A program made the translations under genes and the position numbers. 64,000 nucleotides of DNA from Actinoplanes ianthinogenes (GTDB lineage: Bacteria; Actinomycetota; Actinomycetes; Mycobacteriales; Micromonosporaceae), in assembly GCF_018324205.1 (NCBI RefSeq), contig NZ_AP023356.1, positions 4,605,501 through 4,669,500 of the forward strand. Reading direction: 5' to 3'. The notes under the pieces were generated by a model that was not told where the DNA came from, searched no databases, and saw nothing but the letters and a program-made list of their open reading frames with translations. This document shows positions 40,175-48,778 of the stretch, piece after piece. Every line of letters begins with the position of its first letter. Positions within the stretch are counted from its first letter, which is position 1.

Positions 40175-42703
40175 ATGCCTGACACCGGCTTCAACGACGA
40201 CGCGACCGATCGGCGGCTCCGGCTGCTCATCGGTCTCGTCGTCGTTCTGGGCCTCGGCGCCTCCGCCGCCTGGGCCCAGCAGGCCTACCTCCATCCCGGC
40301 GCGGTCCCGCCACCCGGCTTGCTGGTTCTGCTCGGCGGCACGGTGATCGCCGCCTATCGCCTCCGGGTCACGGTCCGGGTGCGTTCCGGCCGCGAGGGCC
40401 TCGCCTGGGACGAGATCCCGGCCCTGGTCGGCCTGATGCTGATCCCGGCGCCCTGGATGGTGCTCTGTGCCACGATCAGCGTCCTCGCCCTCAAGATCTG
40501 GGACCGGCAGGGCATCCGCAAGACCGTGTTCGCGGCGGCCAAGCAGGCGTTGACGGTCAGCGCGGCCGGCGCCGTCTTCGCCGCGTTCGGGGTCCGGCCC
40601 GACCTGGACCAGCCGCACGTCCCGGTCCTCGCGGTGATCACCGGCCTGGTCGTCTTCACCCTGGTCGACCAGCTCGTCTTCCTGCCGGTCCTGGCGACCG
40701 ACAACCGGACCAGCATCCTGAGCGTCGCCCGGCGCAGCTGGATCGGCAAGGTCATCGGCTTCCTCGGCGAGCTGGGCGCCTGCCTGCTCGCCCTCTGGGT
40801 GCTGACCTCCCACGCGAACGTGCTGCTTCTCCTGGTCGTCCCGCTCGTTGTTGCTTGCATGCAGCTGTGGCAGTCCCGCAGTTCCCGGACCCGTGAGGAG
40901 CGCGAGGCGTGGCAGCGCCTGGCGAAAGCCACCGACGAGCTGAACGCCGTCGACCTCACCCAGGTGCTGCACTCCGCGGCCACCCGGGCCGCGCAGATCT
41001 TCCGCGCCGCCGAGGCGGCCATCGACCTGACCGCGACCGGTCCCGGCCGGACCGTGCGTGCCACCGAGGAGCAGGTCCTCGCCGACGGCCCGCTGTCCGT
41101 GGCGCCCGTCCAGGCTGGTGACACCAGCGTGGACCTGATCGCGCACGACGGCGGGGTCCGCGTCGGGGTGCTGCGGCTGCGCTTCGGCGGCGCGGTGCGC
41201 CTCACCGAGGTGGAGGAGTACAAACTGCGTACCTTCGCCTCGGCGGTGTGCACCGCGATCCGCAACGCGCAGGCGTACGCCGAGCTGGCACGCATCGCCG
41301 CGGAGAACGCGTATGCGGCGGCCCACGACCCGCTCACCGGGCTGGCCAACCGCCGCCAGTTCTACGAGCACGCCGAGCTGCTGTGTCACGACGCGGCGCC
41401 GGACGGCCTGGTGGCCCTGATGATCATCGATCTCAACCACTTCAAAGAGGTCAACGACACGCTCGGGCACGCCGCCGGCGACGACGTGCTGCGTGAGGTG
41501 GCCCGCCGGCTGAGCGAGGCGGCGGCGCCCGGTGACCTGGTGGCCCGGCTCGGCGGGGACGAGTTCGCCGTGCTGCTCACCGGCCTGCCCACGCCGGCGC
41601 TGGCCAACCATCGGGCCGGCACGATGCTCGCCGCCCTGGAGCCGGGTATCGAGGTCGAGGGCATGCTGATCACCGTCGAGGCGGCCGGCGGGATCGCGCT
41701 CGCGGCCGGCACGGGCAGCGTCGAGGAGCTGATGCGCCGCGCCGACATCGCCATGTACCAGGCGAAACGCGCCGGCGAGCCGACCATGGCCTACACACAC
41801 GCGCGGGACACCGCGGACGTCGAGCGGCTGATGCTCACCGGCGACCTGCGCCGCGCGGTGGACCGGCAGGAGTTCACCGTCGACTTCCAGCCGATCGTCG
41901 ACCTGGGCAGTGGCGAGGTGATCTCGGCCGAGGCGCTGGCCCGCTGGCACCACCCCGGTCAGGGCAACCTCGACCCGGTCCAGTTCCTGGAGACGGTGGA
42001 ACGCTCCGGTCAGCTGCCGGCCTTCGCCGACGCGGTCCTGGACCAGTCGCTGGTGGCCATGCGGACCTGGCGGGAGGCCGGCTTCGACCTGCCGGTGGCG
42101 GTCAACGTGTCGCCGCGGAGCCTGCTCGACCCGGATTTCCCGGCCGCCGTGCTGAGCCGGCTGGAGCGGCACGAGGTGCCGGCCGACCGGCTGGTCCTGG
42201 AACTCGCCGAGACACTCACCATCAGTCAGCTCGACGTGGTCGCCCGGGTGCTGGCCGAGCTGCGCGACGCCGGGGTGCGGCTGGCCGTCGACGACTTCGG
42301 CACCGGGGTCTCCTCGCTCTCCGTGCTCTCCCGGATCCCGGTGCACCAGCTCAAGATCGACCAGGAGTTCGTCGCCACGGTGGAGACCTCGGCGGAGGCG
42401 GCCGCGGTGATCCGGACGACCGTGGATCTCGCCCGCAACCTGCACCTGACGGTGGTCGCCGAGGGTGTCGAGAGCGAGCCGCAGCGGCGAGCGCTGTGGG
42501 AGCTGGGCTGCCTGGCCGGGCAGGGGCACCTGTTCGCGCGGCCGCTGTCGGCGGCGCGGTTCCTCGGGACGTTGCAGCGCGGGTCGGCGGGGCGGCCCGG
42601 TGCGCTGGCGGCGGCGTTGCACGACGCCGGGTCGGTGGTGCGGATGCCGGTTCGCCGGTCGTCCGGGGCGGGGAGATCTTCTCTGCCACACTTGCCCGCG
42701 TGA
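40175..42703 (+). CDS. membrane-bound GGDEF-EAL cyclic-di-GMP protein
   Basis: An 842-residue protein. Residues 15-230 hold about six membrane helices (LLIGLVVVLGLGASAAWA, VLAVITGLVVFTLVDQLVFLPVLA, VLLLLVVPLVVACMQLW). Residues 250-370 form a GAF-like sensor. The diguanylate cyclase domain has an intact GGDEF near 460; the phosphodiesterase domain has AEALARW (EAL near 586), NVSPRSL, LVLELAET, VDDFGTGVSSL and LKIDQEFV, so both activities may be functional. It probably makes and degrades cyclic di-GMP in response to a membrane or redox signal. The stop overlaps the next gene (GTGA). Confidence 0.94.
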   Translation: MPDTGFNDDATDRRLRLLIGLVVVLGLGASAAWAQQAYLHPGAVPPPGLLVLLGGTVIAAYRLRVTVRVRSGREGLAWDEIPALVGLMLIPAPWMVLCATISVLALKIWDRQGIRKTVFAAAKQALTVSAAGAVFAAFGVRPDLDQPHVPVLAVITGLVVFTLVDQLVFLPVLATDNRTSILSVARRSWIGKVIGFLGELGACLLALWVLTSHANVLLLLVVPLVVACMQLWQSRSSRTREEREAWQRLAKATDELNAVDLTQVLHSAATRAAQIFRAAEAAIDLTATGPGRTVRATEEQVLADGPLSVAPVQAGDTSVDLIAHDGGVRVGVLRLRFGGAVRLTEVEEYKLRTFASAVCTAIRNAQAYAELARIAAENAYAAAHDPLTGLANRRQFYEHAELLCHDAAPDGLVALMIIDLNHFKEVNDTLGHAAGDDVLREVARRLSEAAAPGDLVARLGGDEFAVLLTGLPTPALANHRAGTMLAALEPGIEVEGMLITVEAAGGIALAAGTGSVEELMRRADIAMYQAKRAGEPTMAYTHARDTADVERLMLTGDLRRAVDRQEFTVDFQPIVDLGSGEVISAEALARWHHPGQGNLDPVQFLETVERSGQLPAFADAVLDQSLVAMRTWREAGFDLPVAVNVSPRSLLDPDFPAAVLSRLERHEVPADRLVLELAETLTISQLDVVARVLAELRDAGVRLAVDDFGTGVSSLSVLSRIPVHQLKIDQEFVATVETSAEAAAVIRTTVDLARNLHLTVVAEGVESEPQRRALWELGCLAGQGHLFARPLSAARFLGTLQRGSAGRPGALAAALHDAGSVVRMPVRRSSGAGRSSLPHLPA

Positions 42704-44016
42704 CTTCAGGACTTCTCGCACGGATCGAGCGGGCGGGTGGCGGGCTCGCGGCCGATCTCGGGTTGTATCTGGTGTCCGCGGTGTTCGCGCTGACCACCGG
42801 GTTGGCGTCGACGCTGCTGCCGCATCGGGCGTGGGGGTTGATCGCGGCGTGGGGCTATGCGGCGGCCACGGTGCTGGTGATCGTTCAGATGGTGGTCCGG
42901 CGGGCTGGGTCGACGGTTGCGCGTGCTCCTGGCTTACCGAAATCGGATTTTTCGGGTTTGGGTCTTGCGGGTGATCGGTTTCGGGCTTGGCTTGCGTGGC
43001 TGACCTGGGGGGCGGTGGCGCTGGTTCCGCTGGTCGTCGAGGCGGTGCAGCGGGCGGGCGGGCGCAGCGACCGGGCGCAGGAAGAGGTGCTGGTCGTCGA
43101 GGCGATGGGGAAATCGCTGGTCGAGCACGGGACGCCGTACCTGAGCCGGGCCGACATCGCCGCCCTGCCGATCGACGAGCGGCTGCTCGGCTATCGCCCC
43201 TACCAGCCCGGGATGGCGATCTTCGGGCTGCCGCGGGCGCTCGCCGGTGATCATTGGTGGACCGACGCGCGGGTCTGGTTCGCGATCACCGCGGTGCTCG
43301 CGGTCGGCTCGGCCGTCGCGGTCCTGCGTCCCTTCAACCCCTTTCCGGTACGCGCGGTGCAGGCCGCCACGGTCCTCCCGGTGACGGCGCTGACCCTGGC
43401 CACCGGCGGTGACGACATCCCGGTGCTGGCCCTCTGCCTGCTCGCCCTGGCGCTCGCCACGACCGGCCGCTTCCTGGGGGCGGGTGTCGCGGTCGGGGCC
43501 GCGGCGGCCGCCAAACTGTTCGCCTTCCCGGTGGTGGCGGTGCTCGTGGTGCTCGCCGTGGTGGCCGGCCGGGGTCGCCGGCTGATCCCGTTCGCGGTCG
43601 GGCTGCCCGTCCTGGCGCTCGTCCCGCCGCTGCTGGTGAACCTCGACGCCCTGGTCGAGAACGTGCTTCGGTTCCCGCTCGGGCACGGGCTGGTGACCAG
43701 CCCGGCACAGTCACCCTTTCCGGGATATCTGGTCGCCCAGCATCTGCCCGGTGGCCGGTTCCTGGCGGCCGGCCTGCTCGGCGCGGCCGCGCTGGTGATC
43801 GGCTGGCTGCTGCTGCGGCGACCGCCGCGGGATGCCGGGAGGGCCGCGCTGTTCTGCGGCTGGGGCCTGCTCGCGGCGATCCTGCTGATGCCGACCACCC
43901 GGTTCGGGTACCTGCTCTACCCGGTCGCGCTACTCGTGTGGGCACCCGCCCTGGTGCTCAGGAATCGCACAGGTTCTTCCGCCCCACGGCATGACACAGC
44001 CTTGTACCGTCAATGA
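42700..44016 (+). CDS. GT87-like polytopic membrane protein
   Basis: A 438-residue membrane protein with about ten helices. GTG 42700 overlaps the stop of the GGDEF-EAL gene by 4 bp. After two helices comes the loop SKSLVEHGTPYLSRADIAAL-type region (VVEAMGKSLVEHGTPYLSRA), typical of DUF2029-like mannosyltransferases, then RPYQPGMAIFGLPRALAG, ALTLATGGDDIPVLALCLLALALATTGR, and VGAAAAAKLFAFPVVAVLV. Donor and acceptor are unknown. Residues about 78-86 (GLPKSDFSG) are encoded by a copy of the dispersed GGCGTACC-type motif, perhaps an insertion. Confidence 0.82.
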   Translation: MTSGLLARIERAGGGLAADLGLYLVSAVFALTTGLASTLLPHRAWGLIAAWGYAAATVLVIVQMVVRRAGSTVARAPGLPKSDFSGLGLAGDRFRAWLAWLTWGAVALVPLVVEAVQRAGGRSDRAQEEVLVVEAMGKSLVEHGTPYLSRADIAALPIDERLLGYRPYQPGMAIFGLPRALAGDHWWTDARVWFAITAVLAVGSAVAVLRPFNPFPVRAVQAATVLPVTALTLATGGDDIPVLALCLLALALATTGRFLGAGVAVGAAAAAKLFAFPVVAVLVVLAVVAGRGRRLIPFAVGLPVLALVPPLLVNLDALVENVLRFPLGHGLVTSPAQSPFPGYLVAQHLPGGRFLAAGLLGAAALVIGWLLLRRPPRDAGRAALFCGWGLLAAILLMPTTRFGYLLYPVALLVWAPALVLRNRTGSSAPRHDTALYRQ

Positions 44017-44017
44017 A

Positions 44018-44407
44018 ATGCAGATGACCTGTCCCAAGTGCCACGGCGAGATGCGGGTCTACGAGCGCAGCGGCGTCACGATCGACCAGTGCACCGAGTG
44101 CCGCGGCATCTTCCTGGACCGCGGTGAGCTGGAGAAACTCTTCGCCGCTGAGGCCAATTACAACCGTTCCGCGCCGGCGCCGGGTCCGGCCGCACACACC
44201 CCGCCGCCGCCTCCCCCGCCGCATGGTGGTCACGGGTACATTCCGCCGCCCCCGCCGCCGCCGGCTTACGGCGCTCCGGTGCACCACGCTCCGCCGGCCG
44301 CGCACTATCCGCCGGCGCCGCACTATGGGCACCACGGGCACTATCGGCACTACGGGCACCATGGGCATTACCGTCGGCGGGGTTTCCTGCACGACCTGTT
44401 CGACTGA
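44018..44407 (+). CDS. TFIIB-type zinc-ribbon protein with Pro/His/Tyr-rich tail
   Basis: A small protein of about 129 residues. Its N-terminus is a zf-TFIIB ribbon, MTCPKCHGEMRVYERSG followed by DQCTECRGIFLDRGELEKLF: two CxxC pairs bind one zinc. The rest is low-complexity: a PPPPP-rich linker, then HHGHYRHYGHHGHYRR repeats near the C-terminus that could bind metal or act as a flexible tail. ATGs at 43991, 44018 and 44024 are all in frame; none has a ribosome-binding site, and the first would overlap the upstream gene. Confidence 0.82.
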   Translation: MQMTCPKCHGEMRVYERSGVTIDQCTECRGIFLDRGELEKLFAAEANYNRSAPAPGPAAHTPPPPPPPHGGHGYIPPPPPPPAYGAPVHHAPPAAHYPPAPHYGHHGHYRHYGHHGHYRRRGFLHDLFD

Positions 44408-44579
44408 TGGTCCGCTTGGTGGTGTGACGGCCCGGCCGGCTTGTTGACGGTCGCGGGACCCGCTCCAGTCTTCGGGCCGGAGCGGGTCCCGCCTGCCTTT
44501 CTACTTCCCGCATCTGCCTGTTCCTGCGGCTCTTCAGCGTTACCTCGGATGTCGGCTCCTGTTCGAGCCGCCCATTGGG

Positions 44580-44855
44580 GACCCGCCCGCTCTTTCGAGC
44601 CCGCCCACGGGGCCCGCCCGCTCTTTCGGGCCCGCCCACGGGAACCTGCCCGCTCTTTCGGGCCCACCCACGGGGACCCGCCGCTTTTTCGGGCCCGCCC
44701 ACGGGAACCTGCCCCCTCTTTCGAGCCCGCCCACGGGAACCTGCCCCCTCTTTCGAACCAACCCACGGGGACCCGCCCGCTTTCTCGGGCCCGCCCGCGG
44801 GGACCCGCCCGCTTTCTCGGGCCCGCCCACCGGGGACCTGCCCGTTCTTTCCCGG
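44580..44855. repeat. tandem array of about nine 31-32-bp units
   Basis: The core CTCTTTCG (with variants CTTTTTCG, CTTTCTCG) recurs at 44590, 44621, 44653, 44684, 44716, 44748, 44780 and 44812, with a degenerate copy near 44844, i.e. every 31-32 bp. The unit is roughly CGGGGACCCGCCCG, then CTCTTTCG, then GGCCCGCCCA. GGGCCCG and CGGGCCC segments make it partly self-complementary. Since 32 is not a multiple of three, the ORFs crossing it change motif and are not genes. Confidence 0.93.
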
Positions 44856-45540
44856 TCTGCCTCGAAGTCCTGCCCCGTTCTTTTACGGCTCCGTGCCCGA
44901 GACCGCGCCGTCCCGTCTGCCAGGCTTTCTCCAACCGCTTATTTCCCTGGACGACTGACTTTCCGGGTTTGTCGGTCTTTTCGTTTCATTGCCTTCTCGG
45001 AACGCCCTTCCTTGATCGGCTTTGCCGGCTTTGCGCTTCGGCGATTCCTCGGGTTTGCCGGGCCTTCTGGCCGACATCACGGGCCTTGCGCGGCCCGCGC
45101 CTTCCCGGCCTTTTGGGCGTCTTAGCCAGCTCGCACGGTTTGCCCTTCAGGCATCGCTCGGCGTTCCGGATTCTTGATCGGCCTCGCGCGGCGTTGCTTG
45201 CCCGCCGCTTTCTCGGCCTTCCGGACTTTCTTGGCGACCTGAACATGGCAGCCGGGGTGCGCCACCCAGACCATGATCGGTGTCTGTCCGGCAGGGCCGC
45301 GACCAGCCGATTCGGCGATGGACGTGGCGGCGTTCGGCCTTGACCGTCTAATCGGTGATATCGCAGTGCCCGCGAATTGGGACGGGCGCGGGATGTCACT
45401 GAAGCTTCTCGGGCGATCGCCGTTGACCGAGAGCGACCATGCACCCCTCTGCCGATCCGTCGATGCGCTTCCTGGGAGCGACACCGCCACCAGCGGCAAC
45501 TGATCAGCAGCGAGCGCTGCGCAGACAGCGAACCGACCAT
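44856..45540. other. gene-poor stretch after the 32-bp array
   Basis: Nothing convincing is encoded. ORFs on both strands are Arg/Lys- or Leu/Pro-rich with no third-position GC bias, and a GCCTTCCC/GGCCTT-like motif recurs irregularly. It may be decayed repeat or coding DNA. Confidence 0.5.
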
Positions 45541-45710
45541 CGAGAGTGTCATTGATCACTCTGAGTGACCACAAAACGGAGTCAAGCCGTCACTTAAAAG
45601 AGAACTATTTCGATAGGTCTCTCTTTTCGTTCGCGTTACGAAGTCGCTGGAATACGCAACGTCGCGGATCTTGGGTATTGTCACGTCGCCCCCTGTCGCG
45701 GCGAACGGAG
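45541..45710 (+). promoter_or_regulatory. operator-like palindromes and promoter region before the YbaB-like gene
   Basis: A 13-bp palindrome TCACTCTGAGTGA (45556-45568) overlaps a second one, AGAGTG (45543-45548) with CACTCT (45557-45562). About 30 bp on lie inverted AAAAGAGA (45596-45603) and TCTCTTTT (45620-45627). The region is AT-rich. The cluster, about 90-175 bp before the start, looks like a regulated promoter. Confidence 0.5.
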
Positions 45711-45718
45711 GAAGAACC

Positions 45719-46060
45719 GTGACTGAAACAGCTGATCGCACGGCGACCCAGGACCTGCGGAACGACTTGGAAGACGTCTACGGCCGGTATGAGGAAATGC
45801 GCTCCGGAGTGGACGAACTCCAGCGCAGCCTGGCCACCATGCAGGTGAGCGCCCAGTCGCCGGACGGTGCCGTCCAGGCCACCGTGAACGCCGACGGCGA
45901 CCTGGTCGCCCTGCGCCTCGACCAGCAGGCCTGCCGCGAGTGGAACGTCGAGACTCTGGCCCGCGTGATCGTCGAGACCGTGCAGAGCGCCTCGGCCGGC
46001 AAACACCGCCAGGTCGAAAACCTGGTCACCGCCCACCGCCAGTCGGACGAGACGGCCTGA
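45719..46060 (+). CDS. YbaB/EbfC family DNA-binding-like protein
   Basis: A 113-residue protein starting at GTG 45719; GGAGGA lies 6 bp upstream. It has the YbaB layout: N-terminal helix DLRNDLEDVYGRYEEMRSGVDELQRSLATMQ, a three-stranded sheet (VSAQSPDGAVQATVNADGDLVALRLD) and a C-terminal helix (NVETLARVIVETVQSASAG). YbaB proteins form dimers that bind DNA. In actinobacteria such copies often accompany WXG/ESX-like genes, but none is seen here. It is the only gene in nearly 3 kb of repeat-rich DNA. Confidence 0.85.
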   Translation: MTETADRTATQDLRNDLEDVYGRYEEMRSGVDELQRSLATMQVSAQSPDGAVQATVNADGDLVALRLDQQACREWNVETLARVIVETVQSASAGKHRQVENLVTAHRQSDETA

Positions 46061-46328
46061 CCACCCGCGAGCCAGCCAGCAGCGGCTCGCACCCGAATGC
46101 GGTGCACGCCGGTCGGGGGCCGCGGCCACCAGCCGCGACCCGGCGTGCGCCCACGTTCACAGCTTCCATCAAGACCAGCTAGCCACGGCGCAAATCCACA
46201 AAGGACGAGAACGCCTTTATCCGGAAATATCGCCCAGTGCGTCGCCTTCGCAAAGCACTGAAGCACGCCGGCATTGCTTGGCCCCACCGCGCCTCAACCA
46301 TCCGCCACACCAGCGGCCACAAGGGCAC

Positions 46329-46412
46329 TGGCACCTGGCACCTGGCACCTGGCACCTGGCACCTGGCACCTGGCACCTGGCACCTGGCACCTGGCACCTG
46401 GCACCTGGCACC
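46329..46412. repeat. perfect heptanucleotide microsatellite, 12 copies
   Basis: TGGCACC is repeated twelve times without error over 84 bp, ending in CAACCACAC. Such a perfect run should be prone to copy-number change. It lies 270 bp after the YbaB-like gene and not in a recognisable gene. Confidence 0.98.
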
Positions 46413-46549
46413 CAACCACACCTCGCCAGTAGAGCCGGTGTCCCCCACATCTCCGCGGGCAACCAGTGAAACGCCACCAAGCCGCCCGTGACCCAGAACG
46501 CCCACCGTGCTCAGCGAGGCGCTGGGCAGGCAAACAGAAAGCTCGACAT

Positions 46550-46995
46550 GAGCAGCCCCGCCGTCAGCGACCGGCAAAGCCGACCTACCCGTCCACCTCG
46601 GTGGCGCCCGAACTGCTCTGCCGATCAACGTGAGCGATAACCCGAGAACCCGGCCCGCAGCCGCCCCGCCATAAGCGACCGGCATAGCCGACCCATGCCC
46701 CCGCGACCAGCGCCCAGCGAACCCGAAACCCAAACGTCACCGCAGGCCAACAGCGAAGCTCGGCCGCAGCCGCCCCGCCGTATGTGACCGACATAGCCGA
46801 CCTATGCCCTCACGGCCAGCGCCCAGCAAAGCCGCGGCTCAAGCACGCCACCGCAGGCGAACAGCACCCGGCCTGGTCACCCCGCAGCAGCGACCGACAA
46901 AGCCAACCGCCCCGCCGCGCGATCCAGGGAACTCAGCAGCCAACAGCCTGCGATACCCCACCGCAGAGCGGCGACTCCCACCACCTCAGTGCAGG
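46550..46995. repeat. degenerate tandem repeat of about 108 bp
   Basis: A segment of the form GCAGCCGCCCCGCC, then GCGACCGGCATAGCCGACC, then CCAGCGCCCAGCAAA recurs with anchors at 46567, 46675, 46784 and 46891 (spacing 108, 109, 107). Copies are diverged; the first and last are weak. No gene is supported in 46061-47341; short ORFs differ between copies and frames. Confidence 0.7.
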
Positions 46996-47130
46996 AAACA
47001 GTGAGCGTCACGGGCATACGGACAACGTCGGCCGACAGGTCGTCCCGGCGGGGATCCGGATGCCGGCCGACGGGCCTGGACGCATGCCGCCGGACGACCC
47101 CAAGGCGCGTCAGTCCCGGTGAGTAGGCGA

Positions 47131-47201
47131 GGTTCGGGCGGGGAGGGCCATGCGGAGGTATCAAGCCTGACGGCCTTCGCATGGCCCTCCCCGCCCGAAC
47201 C
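47131..47201. terminator. perfect inverted repeat with 24-bp arms, probable dnaB terminator
   Basis: Arms 47131-47154 and 47178-47201 are exact reverse complements (beginning GGTTCGGGCGGGG). The 23-nt loop contains a further AAGCC/GGCTT-like pair. It lies about 140 bp beyond the dnaB stop on the minus strand. The stem is longer than usual for a terminator, so a small mobile palindromic element is an alternative. Confidence 0.8.
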
Positions 47202-47341
47202 GTCCACCGCGCGAACGGCCAGACGCCACCGCCCCAGCCCCGAGCCGGGCAAAGTCGACGCGACCAGCACGACCACACCGCAGGGACAGGCACAGACCGG
47301 GCGGAATTGCGTACCGAAAAGGGGTGGTCTTGGGTCGGAAC

Positions 47342-48778
47342 CTAGATGGCCATGTCGACGAAGCGGGATAGGTGCAGCTGAGCGGCGACGGTGATGGTGT
47401 CGGTAGGGCCGTTACGGTGCTTGGCGACGATGAAGTCGGCCTCGCCGGCTCGGGGCGACTCCTTGTCGTAATAGTCGTCGCGGTGCAGCAGGATCACCAC
47501 GTCGGCGTCCTGCTCGATGGAGCCGGACTCACGCAGGTCGGAGAGCTGGGGGCGCTTGTCGGTGCGCTGCTCGGGACCACGGTTCAGCTGGCTGACGCCG
47601 ATCACCGGGCACTCGATCTCCTTGGCCAGGAGCTTGAGGCCACGGGACAGCTCGGAGACCTCCTGCTGGCGGCTCTCCGTCTTTTTCGGCGAGGACATCA
47701 GCTGGAGATAGTCGATGACCAGCAGTTTGAGGTTGTGCCGCTGCTTGAGGCGACGGGCCTTGGCGCGGATCTCCATGAGGTTCATGTTGGGCGTGTCGTC
47801 GACGAAGATCGGAGCCTCGCTGATCTCGCCCATCCGCCGGGCGAGTTTGGTCCAGTCGTCGTCGGAGAGCTGGCCGGACCGGAGGGTGTGCAGCGGCACT
47901 CGCGCCTCGGCGGAGAGCAGTCGCATCACCATCTCGATCTTGCTCATTTCCAGGGAGAAGATGGCGCTGGCGCAGCCGTGCCGGATCGCCGCGTTGCGCG
48001 CGAAGTCCATGCTCGCGGTCGACTTGCCGAGACCGGGTCGACCGGCCACGATGACGAGCTGGCCGGGGTGCAGACCATTCAGCAGGCGGTCCAGGTCGGC
48101 GAAGCCGGTCGGGACGCCCTGCATGACGCCACCGCTGGCGCCGACCGCCTCGATCTCGTCGAGGGTCGGCTGGAGCATGTCGCCGAGGGCGGCGAAGTCC
48201 TCGCTGACCCTTTTCTCGGTGATGTCGTAGATGGTCTGCTGCGCGCGGTCGACGATGTCGTCGACGTCCCCGCCACCGGCGCCGCCGGCGCCGTAACCCA
48301 TCTGCACGATCTTGGTGCCGGCCTCGACCAGGCGGCGCAGGATGGCCCGGTCGGCGACGATCCGTGCGTAGTAGGAGGCGTTGGCGGCGGTGGGCACGCT
48401 CTCGATCAAGGTGTGCAGGTAGGGCACACCGCCGACTCGCTGGAGCTCGCCGCTGTCGGCAAGGGCGGCCGCCACGGTCAGCGCGTCGGCCGGCTCGCCG
48501 CGACCGTACAGATCCAGGATGACGTCGAAGACGGTGCCGTGGATCGGGCGGTAGAAGTCGTTGGTCTTGAGGATCTCGACGACATCAGCGATCGCGTCCT
48601 TGGAGAGGAGCATGCCCCCGAGCACGCCCTGCTCGGCCGCGACATCCTGCGGGGGCGCCTTGTCGAACGAACCGCCGCCGCCGGAGCCCTCGGAGCGGCC
48701 TGGTTTACCGCCCTGGGGTCCCCCGGACGGCTGAGATGGGGGCCGCGGATCCGGTCGTGCGTCGTCGGTGATCGACAC
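47342..48778 (-). CDS. dnaB: replicative DNA helicase
   Basis: A 478-residue DnaB without intein. An acidic/Gly-rich N-terminal extension (about 40 residues) precedes the usual N-terminal domain (PPQDVAAEQGVLGGMLLSKDAIADVVEIL). The motor domain has Walker A AGRPGLGKSTASMDFARN, ATSLEM-type IFSLEMSKIEMVMRLLSAEA, Walker B LLVIDYLQLM, and the arginine-finger region LSDLRESGSIEQDADVVILLHR. It unwinds the replication fork as a hexamer. The divergent upstream region has DnaA boxes. It lies near the ribosomal/ssb operon, a common actinobacterial origin-proximal arrangement. Confidence 0.97.
   Translation of the reverse strand: MSITDDARPDPRPPSQPSGGPQGGKPGRSEGSGGGGSFDKAPPQDVAAEQGVLGGMLLSKDAIADVVEILKTNDFYRPIHGTVFDVILDLYGRGEPADALTVAAALADSGELQRVGGVPYLHTLIESVPTAANASYYARIVADRAILRRLVEAGTKIVQMGYGAGGAGGGDVDDIVDRAQQTIYDITEKRVSEDFAALGDMLQPTLDEIEAVGASGGVMQGVPTGFADLDRLLNGLHPGQLVIVAGRPGLGKSTASMDFARNAAIRHGCASAIFSLEMSKIEMVMRLLSAEARVPLHTLRSGQLSDDDWTKLARRMGEISEAPIFVDDTPNMNLMEIRAKARRLKQRHNLKLLVIDYLQLMSSPKKTESRQQEVSELSRGLKLLAKEIECPVIGVSQLNRGPEQRTDKRPQLSDLRESGSIEQDADVVILLHRDDYYDKESPRAGEADFIVAKHRNGPTDTITVAAQLHLSRFVDMAI

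Noticed and set aside
40148..42721. 857-codon ORF on the minus strand
   Set aside because: Antisense shadow of the GGDEF-EAL gene; no recognisable domain.
44441..45343. 300-codon ORF on the plus strand and several Arg/Lys-rich minus-strand ORFs
   Set aside because: They run through the 32-bp array and the decayed stretch after it; frames interchange, codon bias is absent.
47342..48778. Possible intein in dnaB
   Set aside because: Actinobacterial dnaB genes often carry inteins, but the 478-residue length and uninterrupted Walker A and other motifs show none.
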